Shown: positions 1-6,181 of the stretch, in pieces
Layout: every line of letters begins with the position of its first letter
Numbering within the stretch: position 1 is the stretch's first letter
Origin: an uncultured Clostridia bacterium
GTDB lineage: Bacteria; Bacillota; Clostridia; Christensenellales; DTU072
Direction of reading: 5' to 3'
DNA: 64,000 nt
NCBI GenBank assembly: GCA_946621465.1
Contig: CAMOOO010000004.1
Span: forward strand, 124,001 to 188,000
Program-made: the position numbers and the translations under genes
The notes under the pieces: model-generated
The model's input: only the letters and a program-made list of their open reading frames with translations
Database searches by the model: none
What the model was told of the DNA's origin: nothing

Positions 1-405
1 AAGTTCTACGCCAGTATGCGTATGGACGTCCGCAAAGGTGACGTGCTGAAATCGGGTACCGACATCGTCGGCGCCAAAACGCGCGTAAAGATCATCAAAA
101 ACAAACTGGCGCCTCCGTTCAAGTCCTGCGAGTTCGATATGGTCTTCGGAAAGGGCGTAGTCAAAAACAGCTGTATTATAGACCTTGCCGCGGCAAACGA
201 CCTGATTCAGAAATCGGGCAGTTGGTTCAGCTACAAAGAGGAACGTATTGCACAGGGCAGAGATAAAGCTATCGAATACTTAGATAATCATCCGGAGATT
301 TCTCTCGAACTGGAACAGACCCTTCGTGAAAAATTCGGATTAAAACCGCTCAGCGCACCCGGCGCGGCGGATGAGGAGCCAAAGAAAAATGAAAAGAAGA
401 AATAA
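1..405 (+). CDS. recA: RecA recombinase, C-terminal part (5' end outside window)
   Basis: This is the last 134 residues of RecA, the ATP-dependent strand-exchange protein for recombinational repair and SOS induction. The frame is open from base 1. It begins KFYASMRMDVR and runs through the conserved core end (GTDIVGAKTRVKIIKNK, APPFK), then a C-terminal domain with SGSWFSYKEERIAQGRDKA, ending in a charged tail (EEPKKNEKKK) typical of RecA. The Walker motifs and DNA-binding loops lie upstream, outside the window. The final 17 nt overlap the start of the next gene, which suggests translational coupling. The family assignment is secure; only the C-terminal third is visible. Confidence 0.97.
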   Translation, partial: KFYASMRMDVRKGDVLKSGTDIVGAKTRVKIIKNKLAPPFKSCEFDMVFGKGVVKNSCIIDLAAANDLIQKSGSWFSYKEERIAQGRDKAIEYLDNHPEISLELEQTLREKFGLKPLSAPGAADEEPKKNEKKK

Positions 406-1900
406 AATAATCATCGGCATTCTGCTCCTTTCTATGGTGCTATGCCTCTGTTCCTGCAACGAAAAAGAGGAGCCGAAGGCCGCCGGTATCGTAATGACCG
501 CACTGCCTGCCGAAGAAGACTTTACCGGCTCGGCTGTGATCAAAACGGTAAACAGCAACAAAGTTATCGTCTACTACTGCGACTGTAACGCCTTTGGCGT
601 AACGAGCAAAGAATCCGGCTCCACCCAGCTACTGAGTAAACACAGCCTCGCGTCGATGTCGGAAGAGACCTACGCCGCCTTTGACGAACTGAGCGCCGCG
701 TATGATACTTTCTTATCCGAATACGAGCAGTCGGAGAACCTGGACCTGTGGACGCTTACGGCGGATAACGCCGCCTACGCCGACTTTTTCGGCAAGGCCG
801 AGAACATCTTTTCCGGTTGCGATTTTTCCGTTGCCAACGGCGTTAAATTCAACATGGCAAAAAGTTCGGTCATCGGTGTGGATAACAAATTCGAGATGTA
901 CTTCGGCAATTCCATATATTATTCTTACGCCGATAAGCTGGGCGCCGTTGCGGGACTGTTCGGATATACCAGTTCGGACACCTTTAAAACATACGCGCAG
1001 AACATCGAAAAAAAATACGGTGGCAACACCGTTAAGGACGTAGATAAAAACCGTCTCGTCCTGGACGGAGCCATCTATACTTCCAACGGGTCGTATATCT
1101 TCCCGTACGTTGTCAACAGCACCGTCGCCAGTAACTTCGCTGTCCTTGTCATAATCGACGTAAAAGGTACGATCTCCGTTTGGGTCAGCAGTATGGAGAG
1201 TCTGGGCTACGCCGTGGATATCGGAAAGGAAACGGAAGAGCCGATCTCCATCCGTCTGTACGGAAGATGCAAGATGTTCGACACCGCCTCGGGATTCTAC
1301 CGCTTTTCTTATGAAGGGGAGCTCACCGAGGATATTACCTATGCGAAAATGAAGCTCTCCACCACCGACGGATTGTCGAAGGAGATCACCATTATCCTCT
1401 TACCGGAATACGCGCCCAAAACGGTCAAAAACTTCATTACCTACGTTGAAGAAGGCTTCTACGAAGATACCGTCATTCACCGCCTGTTAAAAGGCAGCGT
1501 CCTTCAAGGCGGCGGCTACGTGTATAAAAACGGTTACAAAGTCAAAGCGTCGACGTCCGCGGCGATCGAAGGCGAATTTGCCTCGAACGGACATCCGGAA
1601 AATATCATCGGACACTGTCCCGGCGTCATCTCCATGGCGCGTGCGTCGGTTGACTCGGCGACCGCAGGATTTTTCCTGTTGTGCGACTACTGCAAAAGTT
1701 ACGACGGCGCTTACGCTGCATTCGGGTTCATGCCCTATCAGGAGGATATCGACTTTATTGCCGAGTTAGGGAATACGACGGAGACGGTGCAATTGGGCGG
1801 GGATACCAAATCCGCTTATCCTTCCTCTCGACGCATCACCGTAGAGAGCGTGGAGATCTTCAATAAGAAAGAGATCAAAACTACCGAAGATGTCGAATAA
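389..1900 (+). CDS. Lipoprotein: unknown ~240-residue domain fused to a cyclophilin-type peptidyl-prolyl isomerase
   Basis: Exported 503-residue lipoprotein. ATG at 389 is preferred over 371 because GAGGAG lies 10 nt upstream and it gives a clean signal peptide with lipobox LCSC (Cys23 lipidated). Residues ~62-299 form a domain I do not recognise, with YYCDCN near its start, LDGAIYTSNGSYIFPY, SVWVSS and a closing LYGRCKMF. Three related copies occur in the giant lipoprotein gene at 37048-58320. Residues ~318-490 are a cyclophilin-type isomerase: PEYAPKTVKNFITYVEEGFY, DTVIHRLLKG, QGGG, GVISMARA and AGFFLL match the family in order. The usual RxIxxFMxQ is divergent (VIHRLLKGSVLQGG), so activity is likely but unproven. 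The gene overlaps recA by 17 nt and the next gene by 11 nt. Probable role: folding or binding of surface proteins outside the membrane. Confidence 0.85.
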   Translation: MKRRNKIIIGILLLSMVLCLCSCNEKEEPKAAGIVMTALPAEEDFTGSAVIKTVNSNKVIVYYCDCNAFGVTSKESGSTQLLSKHSLASMSEETYAAFDELSAAYDTFLSEYEQSENLDLWTLTADNAAYADFFGKAENIFSGCDFSVANGVKFNMAKSSVIGVDNKFEMYFGNSIYYSYADKLGAVAGLFGYTSSDTFKTYAQNIEKKYGGNTVKDVDKNRLVLDGAIYTSNGSYIFPYVVNSTVASNFAVLVIIDVKGTISVWVSSMESLGYAVDIGKETEEPISIRLYGRCKMFDTASGFYRFSYEGELTEDITYAKMKLSTTDGLSKEITIILLPEYAPKTVKNFITYVEEGFYEDTVIHRLLKGSVLQGGGYVYKNGYKVKASTSAAIEGEFASNGHPENIIGHCPGVISMARASVDSATAGFFLLCDYCKSYDGAYAAFGFMPYQEDIDFIAELGNTTETVQLGGDTKSAYPSSRRITVESVEIFNKKEIKTTEDVE

Positions 1901-2645
1901 AAACGTTCTTTTTTATGTGATTGCCGGTATTTTGGGCGTAGCCATCGTGCTATGCGCCGTACTGGTGCCTCTTTATGCGGTCGGGATCATCGGCAACACT
2001 TTGCAACCGAGTCCTGACCGAAAGGAGAAAGAGGCGGATCCCTTTGAGAACTTCACCTTTAAATCCATTTCGGCCACCTCTATGCCAAAAGGGCAGTATG
2101 CTGACTTCACCATTACCTATAATGGAAAGGATTATAGCGTAAAAATTTATCTTTTAAGCGACTATGCGCCCGAAACGGTGGATAATTTCGTTAAGTACGC
2201 CAAAGACGGTCTCTACAACGGCACCGTCTTTTATCGGTCGGATATTTCCTTCTACGAAGATACCGGAAAGCCCTCCTCCGCCTATCTGCAAGGAGGAGCT
2301 TATACCGTCAATAATGCCGGCGAACTGGTGCGGAAAACGCCCAATCCCTACTACGGTAAAATAAAAGGGGAGTTTTTGGTAAACGATCCGGAGACGAAAA
2401 ATAACATCTCCTTTACCGCCGGCACCATAGGTATGGTGAGAGAAGAGGGGTACGACAGCGCCGATACGGAATTTTTCTTCATGTCTTACGCGCATCCCGA
2501 GTTCGACGGGTACTACGCCGCCTTCGGCACCGTTGTCGAAAGCGATGCGTCGGAGACGCTGTACACCTTTACCAAAGCGTTATACGAGGCGGATGGGGAT
2601 TATCCCGTGACGATAAAAAAAGTCAACGTCTACACAAGGGAGTGA
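1890..2645 (+). CDS. Membrane-anchored cyclophilin-type peptidyl-prolyl cis-trans isomerase
   Basis: This 251-residue protein has one N-terminal membrane segment (residues ~6-33, rich in I/V/L/A) without a lipobox, then a cyclophilin fold from about residue 50. Visible family motifs are LLSDYAPETVDNFVKYAKDG, GTVFYRSDI, AYLQGGAY, GTIGMVREEG and TEFFFM. It would accelerate proline isomerisation of proteins outside the cytoplasmic membrane. It follows the lipoprotein isomerase with an 11-nt overlap and no good Shine-Dalgarno of its own, so translation is probably coupled. It lacks the unknown domain of its neighbour, so the pair is likely an old duplication of the isomerase part only. The third conserved segment reads FGTVVES in place of the usual FG-V-x-x-G. 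Confidence 0.85.
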   Translation: MSNKNVLFYVIAGILGVAIVLCAVLVPLYAVGIIGNTLQPSPDRKEKEADPFENFTFKSISATSMPKGQYADFTITYNGKDYSVKIYLLSDYAPETVDNFVKYAKDGLYNGTVFYRSDISFYEDTGKPSSAYLQGGAYTVNNAGELVRKTPNPYYGKIKGEFLVNDPETKNNISFTAGTIGMVREEGYDSADTEFFFMSYAHPEFDGYYAAFGTVVESDASETLYTFTKALYEADGDYPVTIKKVNVYTRE

Positions 2646-2723
2646 TCTTTCCGCTCGCGTAGGCTAAGGCGAACGTATTTTCCGAAAAAAATAAAAAATT
2701 TCCCGAAAACGGCACTTTTTTCC

Positions 2724-2752
2724 TTGACAAAGAGGGAAAATATCGGTACAAT
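2724..2752 (+). promoter_or_regulatory. Sigma-A promoter of rplJ-rplL
   Basis: TTGACA at 2724-2729 and TACAAT at 2747-2752 are separated by exactly 17 bp. Transcription would start near 2760, giving a leader of about 190 nt ahead of rplJ. Confidence 0.85.
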
Positions 2753-2759
2753 AGACCCG

Positions 2760-2895
2760 TTCTCATTCAAAGACGGTCGGCACCGATTCGGTTTAAAACA
2801 GACAGCCTGCCCAGAAAGAGTAGCGTATAACAGAATAAGTAACCATAAATATGGTATTGTTACGCTCCGTCTTCTTTGAATGACGGAGCTTTTTT
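2760..2895 (+). promoter_or_regulatory. Ribosomal L10 leader: transcription attenuator for rplJ-rplL
   Basis: Structured leader between the promoter and rplJ. An intrinsic terminator stands inside it: arms 2864-2871 (gctccgtc) and 2882-2889 (gacggagc), then a T tract. The segment cattcaaagacgg at 2764-2776 is nearly complementary to ccgt-(ctt)-ctttgaatg at ~2868-2883, so pairing of the leader start with the terminator would block terminator formation. Known L10 leaders in Bacillota bind the L10(L12)4 complex and attenuate the operon in this way. The competing pairings are visible here; the protein effect is inferred from the family. The whole gene-free stretch 2646-2950 is accounted for by the promoter, this leader and the rplJ ribosome binding site. 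Confidence 0.75.
2864..2895 (+). terminator. Intrinsic terminator inside the L10 leader
   Basis: 8-bp perfect stem (2864-2871 with 2882-2889), 10-nt loop, then six T. Because it lies between the promoter and rplJ it must act conditionally. Confidence 0.8.
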
Positions 2896-2950
2896 ATTCG
2901 GAAACGTTTGCCCCCAGTCGGGCAAAAGATATAGAAGGAGGTAAATTACA

Positions 2951-3442
2951 TTGTCAGCATCAAGAGACGCAAAAGTTTTAAAAGTTGCCGAGATTAAGGA
3001 AAAACTTGAAAAAGCAAGCTCTTTCGTACTCGTTGACTACAAAGGACTGACCGTTGCAGAAGACACCCAGCTTCGTAATGAGTTCCGCGCCAAGGGCGTT
3101 TCGTACCACGTCTATAAAAACAGACTGCTCAAAATCGCTCTGAACGACCTCGGATTCAATCAATTTGACGAAGCATTGAACGGATGTACCGCAATCGCAC
3201 TCGGTTCGGACGATCTTGCCGCCCCCGCAAAAATCGCTTTTGACAAACAAAAAGCATTCAAGAAGATGGAAGTCAAATGCGGATTGGTCGGAAAAGATTA
3301 CTTAGACGTAGAAGGTTGCAAAGTGCTAGCCACTCTGCCCAGTAGAGAAGGTCTCATTTCTCAAATCATCGGTCTGTTACAGGCTCCTGTCGCAGGTCTC
3401 GCAAGGGCGGTATCCGCTATCGCCGAAAAGAAAGCGGAATAA
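2951..3442 (+). CDS. rplJ: 50S ribosomal protein L10
   Basis: 163-residue L10, the stalk base protein that holds the L7/L12 dimers on the large subunit. It starts at a TTG codon, fixed by AGGAGG at 2937-2942. Family features visible are the N-terminal VLKVAEIKEKLEKASSFVLVDYKGLTV, then LRNEFRAKGVSYHVYKNRL, SREGLISQIIGLLQAP and a C-terminal helix AGLARAVSAIAEKK that carries the L12 dimers. Length is normal (about 165). It is co-transcribed with rplL 30 nt downstream and is presumably autoregulated through the leader. The non-ATG start may keep synthesis low relative to L7/L12, which is needed in several-fold excess. Confidence 0.96.
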   Translation: MSASRDAKVLKVAEIKEKLEKASSFVLVDYKGLTVAEDTQLRNEFRAKGVSYHVYKNRLLKIALNDLGFNQFDEALNGCTAIALGSDDLAAPAKIAFDKQKAFKKMEVKCGLVGKDYLDVEGCKVLATLPSREGLISQIIGLLQAPVAGLARAVSAIAEKKAE

Positions 3443-3472
3443 TAAATATTTTCAAAAAGGAGATTTTAAAAA

Positions 3473-3853
3473 ATGGCTGATATCGCTAAATTTATTGAAG
3501 AAGTTAAATCCATGTCCGTACTCGAGCTGAACGAACTCGTTAAAGCTCTCGAAACCGAATTCGGTGTAAGCGCTGCTGCTCCCATGGCTGTTGCCGGTGG
3601 TGCTGCTCCCGCTGCCGCTGCTGAAGCTGCTGAAGAAGAAAAGACCGAATTTGATGTCATCCTCAAATCTGCCGGCGCTAACAAAATCGCCGTCATCAAA
3701 GCTGTCCGTGAAATCACCGGACTCGGCTTGGTCGATGCTAAAGCTCTCGTTGAAGCTGCTCCGAAAGCTGTCAAAGAGGGTGTTGCTAAAGACGCCGCCA
3801 ACGAAATGGTTGAGAAACTCAAAGCTGCCGGCGCAGAAGCTGAACTCAAGTAA
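3473..3853 (+). CDS. rplL: 50S ribosomal protein L7/L12
   Basis: 126-residue stalk protein that recruits and stimulates translation GTPases. An N-terminal dimerisation helix ([27 protein letters not shown]) is followed by an Ala-rich hinge ([20 protein letters not shown]) and a globular C-terminal domain with [38 protein letters not shown] and [22 protein letters not shown]. Length and order are textbook for the family. AAGGAG precedes the ATG. The gene ends the rplJ-rplL operon at a strong terminator 20 nt downstream. Its codon use is visibly biased (repeated GCT), as expected for a very highly expressed gene. Confidence 0.98.
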   Translation: MADIAKFIEEVKSMSVLELNELVKALETEFGVSAAAPMAVAGGAAPAAAAEAAEEEKTEFDVILKSAGANKIAVIKAVREITGLGLVDAKALVEAAPKAVKEGVAKDAANEMVEKLKAAGAEAELK

Positions 3854-3872
3854 TTTATTAAAAAACTTCTAT

Positions 3873-3910
3873 AAAAAAGCTCCGCTACCTTTCGGTGGCG
3901 GAGCTTTTTT
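3873..3910 (+). terminator. Terminator of rplJ-rplL
   Basis: Long stem (aaaaaagctccgctacc against ggtggcggagctttttt, one G-U pair) with a small loop and a T tract. The A/T-flanked symmetry would let it work in both directions. Confidence 0.93.
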
Positions 3911-3974
3911 GTCTTTAATAATAAGGAAAGACGTTCAAATAAAAACGTCATTATCATACCTTTGTCATAAAAGA

Positions 3975-4004
3975 AGAGGTGCCGCTGTTGCGACACCTCT
4001 TTTT
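3975..4004 (+). terminator. Second terminator before yabP
   Basis: 11-bp stem with one mismatch (agaggtgccgc against gcgacacctct), loop tgtt, then TTTTT. It isolates yabP from rplJL read-through, so the yabP promoter must lie between about 4005 and 4075. I did not find a convincing one there. Confidence 0.75.
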
Positions 4005-4083
4005 CGCCAAACAGATAGAGTTTTTCCCAAAAACCGTTCTTTTTTCTTCCGGTTGGACATACCGTTATTGCGTGGAGGTGAAA

Positions 4084-4335
4084 ATGGAACAACATTATTT
4101 GACCTATCGTACGGGCGGACTGGAAGTCGGCGGCGTGGTTTCGGTGGAGAGCTTTGACCAAAAGTGCGTTCTTTTACGCATCGACGGCGGAATGCTGGAG
4201 ATCCGCGGCGGAGGGTTTATTCTAAAAGACATGATCTCGGACAGTGGCAAACTGACCTTTTCGGGGAAGGTACGCTCCCTTGAGTACAAAGAAAAGATCG
4301 AGGCGGCGTCCGTTCTTAAAAAGCTGTTTAAATAG
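4084..4335 (+). CDS. yabP: Sporulation protein YabP
   Basis: 83-residue YabP-family protein. The start at 4084 has GGAGGTG just upstream. The family signature is clear: ESFDQKCVLLRIDGGMLEIRGGGFILKDM then GKLTFSGKVRSLEY and a C-terminal KKLFK. YabP belongs to a small beta-rich family related to YqfC, required in Bacillus at an intermediate stage of spore formation; its mechanism is not established. Its stop codon shares one base with the GTG start of yabQ, the usual partner. In Bacillus the pair sits elsewhere, near divIC; here it follows rplL. Confidence 0.9.
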   Translation: MEQHYLTYRTGGLEVGGVVSVESFDQKCVLLRIDGGMLEIRGGGFILKDMISDSGKLTFSGKVRSLEYKEKIEAASVLKKLFK

Positions 4336-4877
4336 TGTTCGAGACCCTTCAACAGCCCTTTACCGCGCTGATTTTTTTGGTCGGCGGCACAATGGGCTGT
4401 TTCGTCTATCGCTTTTTTCGCTTTCTTTATCTGGTTTTGCCAAAAAAACCGGTGCTTTTTATCTGCGACTTTTTAGCCGTCGCAATAAACGGCGTCCTCT
4501 TTCTCTTTCTGACCGAGAGGTGTTTTCACGGGCAGGTCTATTATTACACCGTGTTGACGTACGTCGGCGGTTTTTTTCTTCTGCAAGCACTTCTGAAAGG
4601 TTCTCTGGAAAAAATCACCGATTTTTGTGCCAAAAAAGCTGGGGCTTTGCTGTATAAAAAAGTGCAAGTGGTGAAAAATAGTAGAAAACGGAGGCAATAT
4701 GAACGAACAAAAAGAATGCAAGAACGCTTGTTGCGAAAAAAACAATCAAAAAAACAGCCTAAGAGGGGAAAAAGTGCTTTGCGCCGAAGAGGTGCGCGAG
4801 ATCTATCGGAACCTGGTCGCCGGCAAGGACAGCGTGGAGACGCTCCGACCTATGTCAGAGGACAGCGCCTTTCGTGA
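4335..4877 (+). CDS. yabQ: Spore cortex protein YabQ, with an unusual basic tail
   Basis: Starts at a GTG that overlaps the yabP stop by one base. Residues ~1-115 contain several hydrophobic membrane segments (PFTALIFLVGGTMGCFVYRF, LFICDFLAVAINGVLFLF, TVLTYVGGFFLLQALL), matching YabQ, a membrane protein needed for spore cortex synthesis. From about residue 115 the frame becomes a strongly basic, low-complexity tail (KNSRKRRQYERTKRMQ onward) of some 65 residues, which lies on top of the next gene for 179 nt. The tail may be translated but is probably not conserved. Losing one A from the run at 4674-4678 would join yabQ in frame to the next gene, so a frameshift or assembly error is a rival explanation. 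Core identity is fairly sure; the C-terminal end is uncertain. Confidence 0.75.
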   Translation: MFETLQQPFTALIFLVGGTMGCFVYRFFRFLYLVLPKKPVLFICDFLAVAINGVLFLFLTERCFHGQVYYYTVLTYVGGFFLLQALLKGSLEKITDFCAKKAGALLYKKVQVVKNSRKRRQYERTKRMQERLLRKKQSKKQPKRGKSALRRRGARDLSEPGRRQGQRGDAPTYVRGQRLS

Positions 4878-5196
4878 GGTCCTTTTGGAAGAGGACAAAG
4901 CCTATTCGGAAATGTGCAACAGGGTGGAGTGCTACGCAAGAGAACGTGGGTACGAACTGAAAGACCTATCCCTTTTTGCCAAAGGCATGATGCATATGTC
5001 GGCTACCCTCAACGCACTGACGGACAAATCGGCGTCTAAACTGGCGTCGATCATGCTCCAGGGAATCAATATGGGGGTCATTTCCATAACCAAGATCGTC
5101 AATAAGTTGCACGAAGAAGGGAACAGCGCGCCACTGGCAGAGGATATGCTGGAGTTGCTCAAACACAATGCCGAGGAGATGAAAACCTTCCTATAA
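4699..5196 (+). CDS. Unknown small helical protein overlapping yabQ
   Basis: 165 residues, not recognised. The ATG at 4699 is preceded by CGGAGG at 4689-4694, an adequate ribosome binding site within yabQ. The N-terminus is Cys/Lys/Asn-rich (ECKNACCEKNNQKN). The rest is predicted mostly helical: EEVREIYRNLVAGKDSVE, then an acidic stretch and an amphipathic section (DKSASKLASIMLQGINMGVI) ending in LKHNAEEMKTF. No signal peptide or membrane segment. It sits where divIC/ftsB often follows yabQ but is not that protein. Position suggests co-transcription with yabPQ, so a sporulation-time role is possible; no function can be given. Confidence 0.65.
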   Translation: MNEQKECKNACCEKNNQKNSLRGEKVLCAEEVREIYRNLVAGKDSVETLRPMSEDSAFREVLLEEDKAYSEMCNRVECYARERGYELKDLSLFAKGMMHMSATLNALTDKSASKLASIMLQGINMGVISITKIVNKLHEEGNSAPLAEDMLELLKHNAEEMKTFL

Positions 5197-5211
5197 CAGG
5201 GGCGAGGGAGT

Positions 5212-6118
5212 GATTTTGGGAAATTTCCGCTCGTAAAACAGGAATAATACTTGCTTTGAATTCAGGTTCTATTCGTAATAACGCTAAGGATTATAAGATA
5301 GAGTTTTACGAGCTTGTGAAAAAGCTGCAGGGGCGGTAGTCCACTACAGCGTCCTTTGTTTTTCCGCAAAATATCCTCAAACCTACCCCCTCGCCCTCGG
5401 GGTATTTTGGGAAATTTACTCTCGCAAAACGAAGAATAAATATGTCGGGAAATATATTTTTCTCGCAAAGAAAACTATGGATAATAAATCAGAGTTTTGC
5501 GAGCTTGTGAAAAAGCTGCAGGGGCAGTAGTCTGTTGCAGCCTCCTTTGCTGTTTCACAAAATTTCCTCAAACTTACTCCCTCGACGTTGATTTTGGGAA
5601 ATTTACTCTCGCAAAACGAAGAATAAATATGTCGGGAAATATATTTTTCTCGCAAAGAAAACTGTGGATAATAAATCAGAGTTTTGCGAGATTGCGAAAA
5701 AGCTGCAGGGGCAGTAGTCCACTACAGCCTCCTTTGCTGTTTCACAAAATTTCCTCAAACTTACTCCCTCGACTATGATTTTGGGAATTTTCCGCTCGTA
5801 AAACAGGAATTATATTTGCTTTGAATTCAGGTTCTATTCGTAATAATGCTATGGATTATAAGATAGAGTTTTACGAGCTTGCGAAAAAGCTGCAGGGGCA
5901 GTAGATCACTACAGCCTCCTTTGCTGTTTCACAAAATTTCCTCAAACTTACTCCCTCGACGTTGATTTTGGAAAATTTCCGCTCGTAAAACAGGAATAAT
6001 ATTTGCTTTGAATTCAGGTTCTATTCGTAATAACGCTATGGATTATAAGATAGAGTTTTACGAGCTTGCGAAAAAGCTGCAGGGGCAGTAGTCTGTTGCA
6101 GCTTCCGCTGTTTTCCCG
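5212..6118 (+). repeat. Array of five tandem ~187-bp units with covarying inverted arms
   Basis: Units begin at 5212, 5402, 5590, 5777 and 5964; a landmark (gctgcaggggc) recurs at 5324, 5515, 5702, 5889 and 6076, giving spacings of 191, 187, 187 and 187. The last unit decays after about 6118. Two subtypes occur in the order A-B-B-A-A. Each unit holds a 10-bp inverted pair 63-73 bp apart: ctcgtaaaac/gttttacgag in A (5230-5239 with 5303-5312; 5795-5804 with 5868-5877; 5982-5991 with 6055-6064) and ctcgcaaaac/gttttgcgag in B (5421-5430 with 5494-5503; 5608-5617 with 5681-5690). Both arms change together. An outer ggaaattt/aaatttcc pair frames most units. No protein is encoded; the 985-bp gap 5197-6181 contains only this array and a terminator. 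Confidence 0.92.
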
Positions 6119-6136
6119 CAAGCGGATACAAAGAAA

Positions 6137-6156
6137 GGGCAGTGGTTTCACTGCCC
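6137..6156 (-). terminator. Terminator of malQ (probably works both ways)
   Basis: 8-bp perfect stem gggcagtg/cactgccc with a 4-nt loop. On the minus strand it is followed by tttcttt, on the plus strand by gttgattttttt, so it can end malQ and any transcript of the repeat array. Confidence 0.7.
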
Positions 6157-6181
6157 CGTTGATTTTTTTGGGTGCGGCCCG

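Noticed and set aside
3941..3965. Sigma-E-like promoter (tcaaata, 13 bp, catacctt) for yabP
   Set aside because: The match is partial and the terminator at 3975-4004 stands between it and yabP.
3466..4161. 231-residue minus-strand frame covering rplL
   Set aside because: Low-complexity Ala/Ser complement of the Ala-rich L7/L12 gene; crosses two terminators.
5262..5778. Short frames in the 187-bp array that repeat the same peptide (starting MREKYISRHIYSS)
   Set aside because: They exist only because the DNA repeats. No ribosome binding sites, and frames are not kept across all units; the conserved feature is the inverted arms.
5212..6118. CRISPR array
   Set aside because: Repeats are ~187 bp with no unique spacers between them and no cas genes nearby.
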